Assembly: GCA_045533485.1 (NCBI GenBank)
Contig: JAZSHX010000015.1
Coordinates: 1-64,000, forward strand
Reading direction: 5' to 3'
Source: Scatosoma sp045533485
Lineage (GTDB): Bacteria; Bacillota; Clostridia; Christensenellales; Borkfalkiaceae
DNA length: 64,000 nucleotides
This document shows, piece after piece, positions 24,441-33,199 of this stretch. Made by a program: the position numbers and the translations under genes. The notes under the pieces were generated by a model, which searched no databases, was not told the origin of the DNA, and saw only the letters and a list, made by a program, of their open reading frames with translations. Numbering within the stretch: position 1 is the first letter of the stretch; every line of letters starts with the position of its first letter.

Positions 24441-25262
24441 ATGGAAAAAGAAAAGCTGACAGTCGACTCCGTTCGCAATTTTGAAACGGAAGTGGATTAT
24501 ACAACGGTTTTGGATAACTTTGAAGGTCCGTTGGATTTATTGCTGTATTTAATCAAGGAAGAGCGCATTGAAATCAAAGACATCTTTGTTTCAAGGGTTA
24601 CCGAGCAATTTCTTTCTTATATGAAAGCCTTGCCGCATTTGGACGTGGAAAAAGCAAGCGAATATTTGAATATTGCCGCAACCATCATTGATATTAAGGC
24701 ACGCAGTCTTGTACCGCCGCCTGATTACGACGAGTGGCAGGAAGGGGAAGAAATGGACGATTATGAGCCGTATAACCCCGAACAAGAGCTTATTCAAGCG
24801 CTGGAAGAATATCAAACAGCGAAAAAATTGCGCGAACGCGAAACGATCGGCTATATTTATAAAGAACCCGATAAAGAATATGCCGCGGTAAAAGTGCAAT
24901 ATACGGATATGACGTTGGACGGTTTGATGGACGCGTTTACCAAGATGATGTTGCGTTTGGAAGCACAGCGCCGCAACAATCCGCCTCCCCGTGAAATCCC
25001 CAAAGATACCTTTACTGTTCGCGATAAAATCAAACATATCCGTCAAACGGTTACGCAAAAGGAAAGTATGCAATTTGAAGAGCTGTTCGAAGAAAATGCA
25101 AACGTTCCGGAAATTGTTACGACGTTCCAAGCGTTGCTTGAATTATTAAAGCATCAATTTGTACTTGTAGAACAGGAAAAGCTGTTTGAAACGATTATAA
25201 TCAAGAAAAATCCTAATAGAAGAGAGGACGAAGAAATTGGAGAAATTGACGAATATAATTGA
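24441..25262 (+). CDS. scpA: Segregation and condensation protein A
   Basis: ScpA is the kleisin that links SMC heads with ScpB in chromosome condensation. The 273-residue protein shows the N-terminal FEGPLDLLLYLIKEERIEIKDI block, then VEKASEYLNIAATIIDIKARSLVP, an acidic linker, and a C-terminal winged helix (QFEELFEE..IVTTFQALLELLKHQ). AGGAGCAGGT precedes the ATG. Its end overlaps the scpB start. Confidence 0.94.
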   Translation: MEKEKLTVDSVRNFETEVDYTTVLDNFEGPLDLLLYLIKEERIEIKDIFVSRVTEQFLSYMKALPHLDVEKASEYLNIAATIIDIKARSLVPPPDYDEWQEGEEMDDYEPYNPEQELIQALEEYQTAKKLRERETIGYIYKEPDKEYAAVKVQYTDMTLDGLMDAFTKMMLRLEAQRRNNPPPREIPKDTFTVRDKIKHIRQTVTQKESMQFEELFEENANVPEIVTTFQALLELLKHQFVLVEQEKLFETIIIKKNPNRREDEEIGEIDEYN

Positions 25263-25935
25263 GGCAATCTTATTTGCATCGGGCGATGCAGTGCCCATCG
25301 ATTTTTTGCGTGAAAAATTAGGTTCAAATAAAAGACAAACGGATGAAGCGATTGCAAAACTTGAAAAGAAATATACGGGCGAATGCGGTATTCGCTTATT
25401 GCATTTCAATCATAAGTTGCAGCTTGCGACAAATCCCGATTATAAAGAACCCGTGTCGCTTGTGTTGACGCCTATTCGTGAAAAAGAATTTACGCGTACC
25501 ATTTTAGAGTGCGCGGCAATCATTGCCTATAAGCAACCGATTACAAGATCGGAGCTGGACGCTGTGCGTGGCGTAAACAGCGATTATGCCATTTCTACGT
25601 TGTTGAGCTTGGATATGATTTATCCCTGCGGAAGAAAGGATACTCCTGGTAAGCCTGTGGAATATGCAACGACGGACAATTTCTTAAAACGTTTCAAATT
25701 GAAATCGCTTTCCGAATTGCCTGATTATGAAGAATTGTTGAAGCGTATTGCCGAAATGAGTGCCGTAACTACGGTAGAAAGCAATTATTTGTACGAAAAG
25801 GACGTTTATGATCCCGATAACGATCCTGATTTGCAAACACAACCGCAAGACGAAGAAAATTCCGTTACCGCTGGGGATTCGTTTGAATTACCCGATTTTT
25901 TACAAGATACGGACGACCTTCTTAAAATAGAATAA
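25237..25935 (+). CDS. scpB: Segregation and condensation protein B
   Basis: At 232 residues ScpB has two winged-helix domains: IIEAILFASGDAVPIDFL at the start and RTILECAAIIAYKQPITRSELDAVRGV at about 90-115, both family signatures. A long acidic tail follows. The start codon is TTG at 25237 inside scpA, with GAGAGGA upstream; no later ATG preserves the N-terminal helix. Confidence 0.93.
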   Translation: MEKLTNIIEAILFASGDAVPIDFLREKLGSNKRQTDEAIAKLEKKYTGECGIRLLHFNHKLQLATNPDYKEPVSLVLTPIREKEFTRTILECAAIIAYKQPITRSELDAVRGVNSDYAISTLLSLDMIYPCGRKDTPGKPVEYATTDNFLKRFKLKSLSELPDYEELLKRIAEMSAVTTVESNYLYEKDVYDPDNDPDLQTQPQDEENSVTAGDSFELPDFLQDTDDLLKIE

Positions 25936-25961
25936 AGCAGCAAAATATACATACTTTTTTC

Positions 25962-26000
25962 AATCCTGCCCATATTGTTGATATGGGTAGGATTTTTTTA
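25962..26000 (+). terminator. Intrinsic terminator after scpB, overlapping the next start codon
   Basis: AATCCTGCCCATAT (25962-25975) pairs with ATATGGGTAGGATT (25981-25994), 14 steps with one G-T, loop TGTTG, then TTTTT. The ATG at 25983 lies in the 3' arm. Confidence 0.85.
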
Positions 26001-26510
26001 ATCCCGATGATTGTTCTTGCGATGGTGCTCTTTTTGTTATACGCGCCGATTATCCTTTGCACAAACGTGCATTACGATATGAATAGGCGCAAATTAGCAT
26101 TTTCGTTATTGCTTTATAACAAGATACAGCTTATGGGCGGTTATATCGGTACGTATGCAGGCGGTATTGCGTTGCATACGTCGCCGACCAAAGCCAAGCT
26201 GCTTTCTTATACGGATATGAATAAGCAACGTGAGCGAATATCCTTATTGAAAGGGTTAAAAATTGTCGGCGGTACACTGCATACGGAAACGGGTGCGGAA
26301 TATTTGTTGGAAATGGGAACTTTGCAAGCATTATTACGGTTAATATTTTTCATACGCGGCGGAAAAAAGGAGCAAATTGAAAACAGTGTTTGGCTAACGG
26401 ACGGTGATCAACTAAAAATTGCTTTACATCTTGCAATTTATTGTAACTTGTGTATGCTTATATGCGCATTTATAAAATCAATCAAGGAGAATATGCAAAA
26501 AAATGGCTGA
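25983..26510 (+). CDS. Membrane protein between scpB and gerW (YtfI/DUF2953 position), unassigned
   Basis: The 175-residue protein has an N-terminal membrane segment (about 5-26), a soluble middle with LLLYNKIQLMGGYIGTYAGG, and a C-terminal hydrophobic stretch (HLAIYCNLCMLICAFI). Its place just before gerW/ytfJ matches the DUF2953 protein YtfI of other Firmicutes, but I see no firm family motif and it is shorter. The ATG at 25983 is inside a terminator stem and has no ribosome site; 26007 or 26022 are alternative starts. It overlaps gerW by 8 bp. Confidence 0.6.
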   Translation: MGRIFLIPMIVLAMVLFLLYAPIILCTNVHYDMNRRKLAFSLLLYNKIQLMGGYIGTYAGGIALHTSPTKAKLLSYTDMNKQRERISLLKGLKIVGGTLHTETGAEYLLEMGTLQALLRLIFFIRGGKKEQIENSVWLTDGDQLKIALHLAIYCNLCMLICAFIKSIKENMQKNG

Positions 26511-26874
26511 AAAAAATCAAAAAATCAATCATTTGTTAGACAATTCTAATATAAATTTGAACACGCTTGCTGACGTGAACACAGTGATAGGTAAGCCGAT
26601 TGTGACGGCAAGTGGCTATCAAGTGATACCGTTTTCTAAAGTGACAATGGGTAATTTGGCAGGCGGCGGTGAATACGGCGACGTGAAAGTGCTCAAAGAA
26701 ACGGATGCATTTCCGTTTGCCGGCGGCGGTGGCGCGGTGGTGAGTATGAAGCCGATGGGATTTTTGATTGACGATGGCAAGGGCTGTCATTTGATTCGTG
26801 TAACCGACGCTCCTATGGACAACTTAATTGAACGCGCAAGTGAAATTGTCAAAGAAGTGTTTACAAAGGAATAA
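26503..26874 (+). CDS. gerW: GerW family sporulation protein (YtfJ)
   Basis: The 123-residue protein matches YtfJ/GerW: LADVNTVIGKPIVTASGYQVIPFSKVTMG, a Gly-rich FAGGGGAVVSMKP segment and FLIDDGKGCHLI. In Bacillus GerW is needed for germination with several germinants. The start overlaps the preceding gene. It is followed by dacB after 6 bp, so the sporulation genes look co-transcribed. Confidence 0.92.
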   Translation: MAEKNQKINHLLDNSNINLNTLADVNTVIGKPIVTASGYQVIPFSKVTMGNLAGGGEYGDVKVLKETDAFPFAGGGGAVVSMKPMGFLIDDGKGCHLIRVTDAPMDNLIERASEIVKEVFTKE

Positions 26875-26880
26875 CGTTAA

Positions 26881-27924
26881 ATGCAAAAAGGAAAAATAGC
26901 GTTAATGGGCGTATTGTCCGTGTGTATGGTCGGTGTCGTGATTTCGCCTGCAAAAACCGCAGTAAACGCGCAAGAGCAAGGGTGGGTGGAAGGTAAGGCG
27001 GAGTGCGTTATGGAAGCGAAAAGCAGGCGCATTTTATATGCTTTCAACGCAGATGCGCCGTTGCCGATGGCAAGCACGACGAAAATAGTAACCGCAATTA
27101 CCGTTCTGAATTATTGTGACAATTTACAGGAAATTGTTTGTATTCCGCAACAAGCTGTGGGCATAGAAGGTTCATCTGTTTATTTACAAGAAGGCGCAGA
27201 ATACAGTGTGGAAGATCTATTATACGGACTGCTGTTGCGGTCTGGGAACGACTGCGCAGCAGCTCTTGCTTTACACGTGGGGAAAAGCTTACAAAATTTT
27301 TCTACGCTTATGAATCAAACGGCAGAAAAAGCAGGGGCGATACACAGTGCTTTCTTAAATCCGCACGGATTGCCTTGCGATGGGCATTATACAACGGCGT
27401 TTGATTTGAGTTATATTACCTGTTATGCATTGCAAAACCCTGTTTTTCAAACGATTGTATCCACACAATTTTATCAACCGCGGCAGTGGATGAATAAGAA
27501 CAAAATTTTACGTTTATACGATGGAGCAAATGGTGTAAAAACAGGATATACGAAGCAAGCAGGGCGTTGTTTGGTGTCTTCGGCTACGAAAAACGATATG
27601 ACGCTTGTGTGTACGCTTCTAAACTGTCCAACGACCTATGAGAGAACAACGAAACTGTTTAACGATGCTTTTAGCGCGTATAAAATGGAGCAAATTGTTG
27701 GCAAAGACCAGCAATTTACGCTTAAAACAGGAAAAAAAGACATTACCTGCGCGGCGGTTTGCGGATACGAATATCCATTGCTAAAAGAAGAAAAACAGTT
27801 TGTATCGGTGCAAGTCAATGCCATAAAACCATACTTTGATGCCGAAGATAGAGAAATTATCGGTCAATTTCAAATATATCTAGCAAAACAGTTGCTTTTT
27901 TCGGGGAATTTATATAAACTATAA
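26881..27924 (+). CDS. D-alanyl-D-alanine carboxypeptidase (DacB-like)
   Basis: The second S11 peptidase of the window has 347 residues, with a signal peptide (about 1-30), STTK active-site motif in PMASTTKIVTA near residue 64, SGNDCAAAL (SxN) and GVKTGYTKQAGRC (KTG). AAGGA precedes the ATG. In Bacillus dacB-spmA-spmB builds the spore cortex; here rluB follows directly and spmA/spmB are absent from this position. A cortex role is plausible. Confidence 0.88.
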   Translation: MQKGKIALMGVLSVCMVGVVISPAKTAVNAQEQGWVEGKAECVMEAKSRRILYAFNADAPLPMASTTKIVTAITVLNYCDNLQEIVCIPQQAVGIEGSSVYLQEGAEYSVEDLLYGLLLRSGNDCAAALALHVGKSLQNFSTLMNQTAEKAGAIHSAFLNPHGLPCDGHYTTAFDLSYITCYALQNPVFQTIVSTQFYQPRQWMNKNKILRLYDGANGVKTGYTKQAGRCLVSSATKNDMTLVCTLLNCPTTYERTTKLFNDAFSAYKMEQIVGKDQQFTLKTGKKDITCAAVCGYEYPLLKEEKQFVSVQVNAIKPYFDAEDREIIGQFQIYLAKQLLFSGNLYKL

Positions 27925-27949
27925 ACGTAACAAACGAAAGGGGCAATAT

Positions 27950-28654
27950 ATGCGCATAAATAAATTTTTAGCAGAACAAGGAATAGCAAGCCGCCGCCAC
28001 GCGGACGCAATGATACAAGCAGGGCGCGTGACGATTAACGGAAAAACCGCAACTTTGGGCGCAAACGTGGAAGAAACCGACGAAGTGCTTGTTGACGGAA
28101 AACGCATTTGTGTTGCAGAGAAGAAAGAAGAATATTATATTATGAATAAACCCAAAGGCGTGATTTGTACGGTTGCCGACGACCGCGGAAGAAAGACCGT
28201 TATGGATTTATTGCCGGAAAACGTGGGGAGAGTGTTCCCCGTTGGACGTTTGGATTATGAAACGGAAGGATTATTGATATTGACCAACGATGGGGATTTA
28301 TCCTATCGCTTAACGCATCCTACCAACGAAATTCCAAAAACGTATATGGCGAAAATCGAAGGCACGCTTACGGAAAAGGACTTAAATCCTTTGCGGTCGG
28401 GTGTGGAATTAGACGGTGTTATGACAAAGAAATGTAAAGCGCATATCGTAGAAACACATAAAGAATATACGAAAGTGCACGTAACCATTACGGAAGGGCG
28501 AAACCGCCAAGTCCGCCGTATGTTTGAAGCTATAGGAAAAAACGTTGCTTTTTTGAAACGCGTAAGCATCGGGAAATTGAAATTGACGGGCTTGAATCGC
28601 GGTGAAGTACGCGCTTTGACGGAAGAAGAAATCGCATATTTGAAAGGTATGTAA
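27950..28654 (+). CDS. rluB: Ribosomal large subunit pseudouridine synthase B (RsuA/RluB family)
   Basis: The 234-residue enzyme has an N-terminal S4 domain (MRINKFLAEQGIASRRHADAMI) and the pseudouridine synthase core with VGRLDYETEGLLILTNDGDL, where the Asp is catalytic, plus GRNRQVRRMFEAIG. It isomerises a uridine in 23S rRNA. GAAAGGGG lies before the ATG. It ends the left + block and faces lexA across a shared terminator. Confidence 0.93.
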   Translation: MRINKFLAEQGIASRRHADAMIQAGRVTINGKTATLGANVEETDEVLVDGKRICVAEKKEEYYIMNKPKGVICTVADDRGRKTVMDLLPENVGRVFPVGRLDYETEGLLILTNDGDLSYRLTHPTNEIPKTYMAKIEGTLTEKDLNPLRSGVELDGVMTKKCKAHIVETHKEYTKVHVTITEGRNRQVRRMFEAIGKNVAFLKRVSIGKLKLTGLNRGEVRALTEEEIAYLKGM

Positions 28655-28658
28655 AAAG

Positions 28659-28693
28659 CACCCCCTCAACCAAACGGTTGAGGGGGTGTGTTT
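28659..28693. terminator. Bidirectional terminator between rluB and lexA
   Basis: CACCCCCTCAACC (28659-28671) and GGTTGAGGGGGTG (28676-28688) form a perfect 13-bp stem with loop AAAC. A-run to the left and TGTTTTAT to the right let it act on both converging genes. Confidence 0.92.
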
Positions 28694-28705
28694 TATAAGC
28701 AAACA

Positions 28706-29308
28706 TTAGGAACGATAATTGCGCATTAAGCCAACAACTTTACCTAAAATAGATATTTCTTCGGGGCGATAAACCATATCCGACAAAGTTTCATTTTCGG
28801 GGTGTAAAATGATTTTTCCGTCGCGGCGATAAAAGCGTTTTACGGTTGCCGCTTCATCATCATTGACAAGCGCAACGACAATTTCTCCGTTTTCCGCGGT
28901 AGGTTGACGGCGAACGATGATTTTATCGCCGTTCATAATTCCCGCATCAATCATAGAAGAGCCTTCTACGCGCAACATAAATAAATCTTCGCCACGAAAT
29001 TCACCGCAAGGAAAAGTGTAGTAATCTTCATAATTTTCATAAGCGAAAATGGGTTGACCTGCGGTTACGACGCCCAGCAAAGGAATGTTCACGCCGGCGC
29101 TTCTGCCAATCGTCACAGCGCGTTTCTTATTATCCGTCTTGCTCAAATATCCTTTATCTTGCAGTTTTTCAATGTAGCTATGCACGGTTGCAGTCGATTT
29201 AATACCGCATTCCTTCCCGATTTCGCGCACGGAAGGGGTGTAGCCGTTTTCTTCCGTAAACTTACGGATATAATCCATAACCTTAATCAATTTTTCTTCG
29301 TGAACCAT
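28706..29308 (-). CDS. lexA: LexA repressor
   Basis: LexA represses SOS genes and self-cleaves with RecA. From the ATG at 29308 there are 200 residues: N-terminal winged helix (TPSVREIGKECGIKSTATVHSYIEKL split by turns), the cleavage bond A83-G84 in VTAGQP, catalytic S118 in EGSSM and K157 in TVKRF. Another ATG four codons earlier has no ribosome site; TGAGG lies before 29308. Upstream lie its promoter and an imperfect palindrome likely to be its own operator. Confidence 0.95.
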   Translation of the reverse strand: MVHEEKLIKVMDYIRKFTEENGYTPSVREIGKECGIKSTATVHSYIEKLQDKGYLSKTDNKKRAVTIGRSAGVNIPLLGVVTAGQPIFAYENYEDYYTFPCGEFRGEDLFMLRVEGSSMIDAGIMNGDKIIVRRQPTAENGEIVVALVNDDEAATVKRFYRRDGKIILHPENETLSDMVYRPEEISILGKVVGLMRNYRS

Positions 29309-29339
29309 AAAAAACCTCATTTGTGGGATCTATGTTTCT

Positions 29340-29379
29340 ATTATAACACATTTATTTTTAAAAAGCAAACATTTGTTTA
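29340..29379 (-). promoter_or_regulatory. lexA promoter with candidate LexA operator
   Basis: On the - strand TTGCTT (29363-29368) and TATAAT (29340-29345, TGT-extended) are 17 bp apart. AAACA/TGTTT arms at 29367-29378 give an imperfect palindrome resembling the Firmicutes LexA box (CGAAC N4 GTTCG) with changed outer bases, overlapping the -35. Confidence 0.6.
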
Positions 29380-29389
29380 TAAAAAATAC

Positions 29390-29417
29390 TTGCTTTTTTG
29401 AAAATTTATGCTATAAT
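29390..29417 (+). promoter_or_regulatory. Divergent promoter of the cysteine-rich mini-gene
   Basis: TTGCTT (29390-29395), 16-bp spacer, TATAAT (29412-29417) with TGC extended -10. The -35 is 11 bp from the candidate LexA operator, so joint control is possible. Confidence 0.7.
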
Positions 29418-29447
29418 TATATATAGAAAACAAGTTTTGGAGAAAAA

Positions 29448-29633
29448 ATGATGCGTGACGGTGTAAAATGTGTATTATACGATAGAGATTGTATTGGTTG
29501 TTTAGAATGCGATATTTGCGATTTAGACCCGAATAAAATTTGCGATAATTGCGGAAAATGTATTGAGTTCAACGACGTTGCGTCTATCAAGATTGATAAA
29601 ATCTATACCAACCCCGATGAATATAAAGAATAA
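29448..29633 (+). CDS. Small 8-cysteine protein, function unknown
   Basis: The 61-residue protein has eight cysteines in two clusters: C8, C15, C18, C21, C24 and C32, C35, C38, spaced CxxC like zinc ribbons or small Fe-S proteins. The rest is acidic. TTGGAGA lies before adjacent ATGs at 29448 and 29451; either could be used. It has its own extended -10 promoter, diverges from lexA and ends at a clear terminator, which supports a real gene. I do not recognise a named family. Confidence 0.75.
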   Translation: MMRDGVKCVLYDRDCIGCLECDICDLDPNKICDNCGKCIEFNDVASIKIDKIYTNPDEYKE

Positions 29634-29656
29634 AAATAAACAAATTTGAAAAGCTG

Positions 29657-29692
29657 AACCATACGTTGGAATATACGTATGGTTATTTTTTG
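29657..29692 (+). terminator. Intrinsic terminator after the cysteine-rich gene
   Basis: AACCATACGT (29657-29666) pairs with ACGTATGGTT (29675-29684), then ATTTTTTG. Confidence 0.88.
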
Positions 29693-29783
29693 ACCGTTTT
29701 TACATATTTTTTGCCTTAATTATCCTACCGCATACGCAAAATAAGTAGTATAATTATACATAAGAATGTATTTAGGTGGTAAT

Positions 29784-31076
29784 ATGATAGAAGAAAATAC
29801 GCTAATGCAAAAAGACGAATACAAAAACAGCAGGATATTATACATTATTGAAGCGGCTTTGGAATATTTCATTTCCTTGACCGTAGCAGGGGCGTATCTT
29901 GCAAAACTATCTACTTTCATGGGATTTTCGGATAGCTTTACAGGCATTTTAACGTCGTTTGTGAGCTTGGGCTGCAGTTTTCAAATTATAGCCGTGTTTT
30001 TGGCGAATAAGCGCCCCGTAAAACGGTGGGTAATGTTATTACATACTTTAAATCAATTATTTTTTGCGCTTGTATACGTCGTGCCGTTTTTCTCTTTCTC
30101 ACTGCAGCTCAAAATGGTACTGTTCGTGGCGTTCTTATTGTTGGGGCATGCGGTAAACAATATAGTAAATTCGCCGAAAATTAACTGGTATATGTCCTTG
30201 GTCGACGATAAAAAGCGCGGTACGTTTACAGCGAATAAAGAAATCATTTCCTTGATTAGCGGAATTGTATTTTCTTTTGCGTTGGGCAGTATGGTAGACT
30301 ATTTTGAAGCCAAACAAAAAATGCAAACCGCTTTTATATTGTGCGCTGTTGGGATTGTTGTTTTGACGGTAGGCCACACGGCGACCTTACTTTTTAGTAA
30401 AGAAAAACCTGTAGAAAATCAACAAAAAACGGATGTAAAAGCGGCACTTGGTAGTTTGATTAAAGATAAAAATTTGTTAAAGGTAGTGCTTGTATCCGTT
30501 TTGTGGAACGTTGCAAGTTATGCAACTACGCCTTTTTACGGAACGTATCAAAACAATGAACTCGGCTTTTCTTTAACGTTGGTGTCTTTGTTGAGTACGC
30601 TTGGCGCTTTGGTACGTGCGTCTTGTTCGCGTACGATGGGGCGATACGCGGATAAGCATTCCTTTACGAATATGTTGAATATTTGTTTTCTAATCGTGAT
30701 GGTTGCATTTGCGGTAAACATATTTACCGTGCCTGCAAACGGTAAAATTTTCTATGCCGTTTACATCGTGTTGCATGCCATTGCAATGGCAGGGATAAAT
30801 AGCGGCGCAATCAACTTGATTTACGATTACGTTGAGGCGCAACAACGCACAGCCGCACTTGCCTTAAAAAGTACGCTTGCTGGGCTTGCAGGGTTCTTAT
30901 CTACGCTTGCAATAAGCCCGTTGGTGTCGTATATTCAAAGCAATAACAACACATTGTTCGGGGTGCCCGTATATGCGCAACAAGTGACGTCTGCCATTGC
31001 GTTTGTGCTGGTTGGAATTTTATTGATTTATTTGAACTGTGTCGTGAAGAAGATTAAAACAAACAATAACATATAA
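29784..31076 (+). CDS. Major facilitator superfamily transporter
   Basis: The 430-residue polytopic protein has about 12 hydrophobic segments and a central loop (KEKPVENQQKTDVKAALGS) dividing two six-helix halves, as in MFS permeases. The segment GRYADKHSFTNML resembles the second-half MFS loop motif. Substrate cannot be read from sequence. AGGTGG before 29784 selects this ATG over 29766. TATAAT at 29749-29754 may be its -10, but no -35 is evident. It converges on the AraC-family gene, which might regulate it. Confidence 0.82.
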   Translation: MIEENTLMQKDEYKNSRILYIIEAALEYFISLTVAGAYLAKLSTFMGFSDSFTGILTSFVSLGCSFQIIAVFLANKRPVKRWVMLLHTLNQLFFALVYVVPFFSFSLQLKMVLFVAFLLLGHAVNNIVNSPKINWYMSLVDDKKRGTFTANKEIISLISGIVFSFALGSMVDYFEAKQKMQTAFILCAVGIVVLTVGHTATLLFSKEKPVENQQKTDVKAALGSLIKDKNLLKVVLVSVLWNVASYATTPFYGTYQNNELGFSLTLVSLLSTLGALVRASCSRTMGRYADKHSFTNMLNICFLIVMVAFAVNIFTVPANGKIFYAVYIVLHAIAMAGINSGAINLIYDYVEAQQRTAALALKSTLAGLAGFLSTLAISPLVSYIQSNNNTLFGVPVYAQQVTSAIAFVLVGILLIYLNCVVKKIKTNNNI

Positions 31077-31085
31077 ATAAAGCAG

Positions 31086-31119
31086 TTGACCGTGAACAAT
31101 GCGTTCACGGTCAATTTTT
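31086..31119. terminator. Terminator between the MFS gene and the AraC gene
   Basis: TTGACCGTGAAC (31086-31097) and GTTCACGGTCAA (31103-31114) form a perfect 12-bp stem with loop AATGC, followed by TTTTTA. It overlaps the very end of the AraC gene on the other strand. Confidence 0.9.
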
Positions 31120-31936
31120 ATGCTTGCTCTTGATAGCGTTTGGGGGTTATACCAAATCGTTTTCTAAACAAACGTATATAGTTGGAACAATCGGGAAAAC
31201 CCGATTGCGCGCAAGCATCTAAAACGCTGACGCCTTGTTTTAACAATAAGCGAGAATAAGCAAGCCGTTTTGTTTCGATGTACGTTCTTGCTGTGGTATG
31301 TAAGTACTTTTTGAACATACGCTGCAGCGTGCTTAAACTAATGAAATACTGTTCGGTAAAGTATTCTAAACTTTTAATGTTTGCAAAATTGACGTTGATA
31401 TCGTCTAAAATTCTTTTTAAGTTTTCAGGAAGATATTTGGCGGAATCTTGCGGTGTGACAGGCGTTCCGCGTAATAAATAAACAAAGCGTATCGCCAAAT
31501 AATATTGTTGCAACGCGTCGCTTTCAATAGCGGCTTGATGCAGCTGTAAACAAACAGAAAGCAGTTCTTCTTTTTTCTCCATTGGCAGGGAAATTAAATT
31601 GTTTTTTCCTAACGGTTGGTTCAAAAAACAATTAAACAAAAAGGCGTTATGTGGTGAGAACCAAAAACACATATGCTTATGCACGGAGTTGGTGTTCAAA
31701 ATACAATTATGCATTTCATTTGGTTGGGTAACGATCACGTCGCCAGGGGTAAGACGATACAAGGACTGTTCGACCATAAACGACGCGTCGCCGTCAAGCA
31801 ATATATAAAATTCAATTTCGTCGTGCAAATGCGGTGGAAATTTATGTGCGGAATACGTGGTTTCATTGTCGGATAAATAATGCCGTATTTGTAATGCTTC
31901 CATAGGATTGACGTTTAAGGTAAAAAGGTCAGCCAT
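31118..31936 (-). CDS. AraC family transcriptional regulator with cupin sensor
   Basis: The 272-residue regulator has an N-terminal cupin (FPPHLHDEIEFYILLDGDASF, ..LTPGDVIVTQPNEMH) that likely binds a sugar or similar ligand. Its C-terminal double HTH contains ISLSTLQRMFKKYLHTTA and the signature GFPDCSNYIRLFRKRFGITP near the end. AAGGAAG precedes the ATG, one base after the hflX stop, so it is the last gene of the recombinase-hflX operon. The facing MFS gene is a possible target. Confidence 0.9.
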   Translation of the reverse strand: MADLFTLNVNPMEALQIRHYLSDNETTYSAHKFPPHLHDEIEFYILLDGDASFMVEQSLYRLTPGDVIVTQPNEMHNCILNTNSVHKHMCFWFSPHNAFLFNCFLNQPLGKNNLISLPMEKKEELLSVCLQLHQAAIESDALQQYYLAIRFVYLLRGTPVTPQDSAKYLPENLKRILDDINVNFANIKSLEYFTEQYFISLSTLQRMFKKYLHTTARTYIETKRLAYSRLLLKQGVSVLDACAQSGFPDCSNYIRLFRKRFGITPKRYQEQA

Positions 31937-31937
31937 A

Positions 31938-33194
31938 TCATTCTTCCTTATTTTCTAATAGAATATAATCCGTGAATAAATCCGTATATTTTCTTGGAAT
32001 AGTGCAAGTTAGCACCTGTCCGTCGTCTTGGTAAAGGCAACTGCGTTGTGTAAAATATTCTTTTAATTTAGCAAAATCCTGCATTTTTTCGTAAGGGACG
32101 AAAAGTTTGCAAAAAAGGAAATCATTTGCAAAGTGTTTTACAATGGCCTTTTGCAAAGCGGCAATACCTGTGCCTTCCTTGGCGGAAACGGCGATACTGT
32201 TATAAGGAAACGCCGTTGTGTCCGCAATATTTTCGCTCTTATTTATAACGATTAGACGCGTGCCTTCAAAATGCAGTTCGTCGAGCGTTTGTAGGGTGGT
32301 TTGCAATTGCATATCATATTCGCCCGTTGCGTCGCATACGACTAAAGCCAAATCGCAGTGCAGAGCGCTTTCCAGCGTAGATTTGAACGCTTCAATCAAA
32401 TTGTGTGGCAAATCCTGCAAAAAACCGACAGTATCAATTAAAAGAAAGGGAATTCCGTCAATTTCCATACTTCTAGCGGTAGGGTCAAGCGTTGCAAACA
32501 GCTGGTTTTTAACGTACGTATTTGCGCCTGTCAATTTATTGAGCAGGGTGGATTTGCCCGTGTTCGTATAACCAACCAGCGCCACCGTTTTTACGTCGTT
32601 TTTCTTGCGTCGAAGCGTTTGTAATAAACGGCGTTGTTGCAGTTCTTTTAAGCGTTTTTCTAAATAGTTTAAGCGTGAACGAATATGCCGTCTATCCGTT
32701 TCCAGTTGTGTTTCCCCGGGACCGCGCGTACCAACACCGCCGCCTAATCGCGATAACGCCGCACCTTTGCCTTTTAACCTCGGATATAAATATTCAAGCT
32801 GGGCAACTTCGACTTGTAATTTGCCTTCGCTGCTTTGCGCATTTCGCGCGAAAATATCTAAAATGAGCGTAGTGCGGTCGATTACCTTTCTATCCTGCAA
32901 AGCGGCGGAAATATTTAAGGTTTGCGATGGGGAGAGTGTACCATTAAACAAAATTGTGATTTCGTCTAATCCATTCAATCGCAAAGCAAGTTCTTGCAAT
33001 TTGCCTTCGCCGATATACGTTGCTGCGTTAATTTCACGGACGTTTTGGTATATTGTACCAGCGTAAACAGCACCTGCGCTTTCGATAAGCGAAACAGCTT
33101 CTGCTTGTAAAACCCGATAATTGTGTGCATTTTCGCGCGTTATCGGTTGAATAATATAAATCTTTTCTAAAACGTTCGATGTCGTGTTATACAT
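31938..33194 (-). CDS. hflX: GTPase HflX
   Basis: The 418-residue ribosome-associated GTPase splits or rescues stalled ribosomes. It has the HflX N-terminal domain (VQEINA-like VREINAATYIGEGKL), the Gly-rich linker SRLGGGVGTRGPGETQLE, and a G domain with G1 GYTNTGKST, G3 DTVGFLQDLP and G4 NKSE. It starts 5 nt after the recombinase stop. No strong ribosome site is visible, suggesting coupling to the upstream gene. Confidence 0.93.
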   Translation of the reverse strand: MYNTTSNVLEKIYIIQPITRENAHNYRVLQAEAVSLIESAGAVYAGTIYQNVREINAATYIGEGKLQELALRLNGLDEITILFNGTLSPSQTLNISAALQDRKVIDRTTLILDIFARNAQSSEGKLQVEVAQLEYLYPRLKGKGAALSRLGGGVGTRGPGETQLETDRRHIRSRLNYLEKRLKELQQRRLLQTLRRKKNDVKTVALVGYTNTGKSTLLNKLTGANTYVKNQLFATLDPTARSMEIDGIPFLLIDTVGFLQDLPHNLIEAFKSTLESALHCDLALVVCDATGEYDMQLQTTLQTLDELHFEGTRLIVINKSENIADTTAFPYNSIAVSAKEGTGIAALQKAIVKHFANDFLFCKLFVPYEKMQDFAKLKEYFTQRSCLYQDDGQVLTCTIPRKYTDLFTDYILLENKEE

Positions 33195-33199
33195 AAATT

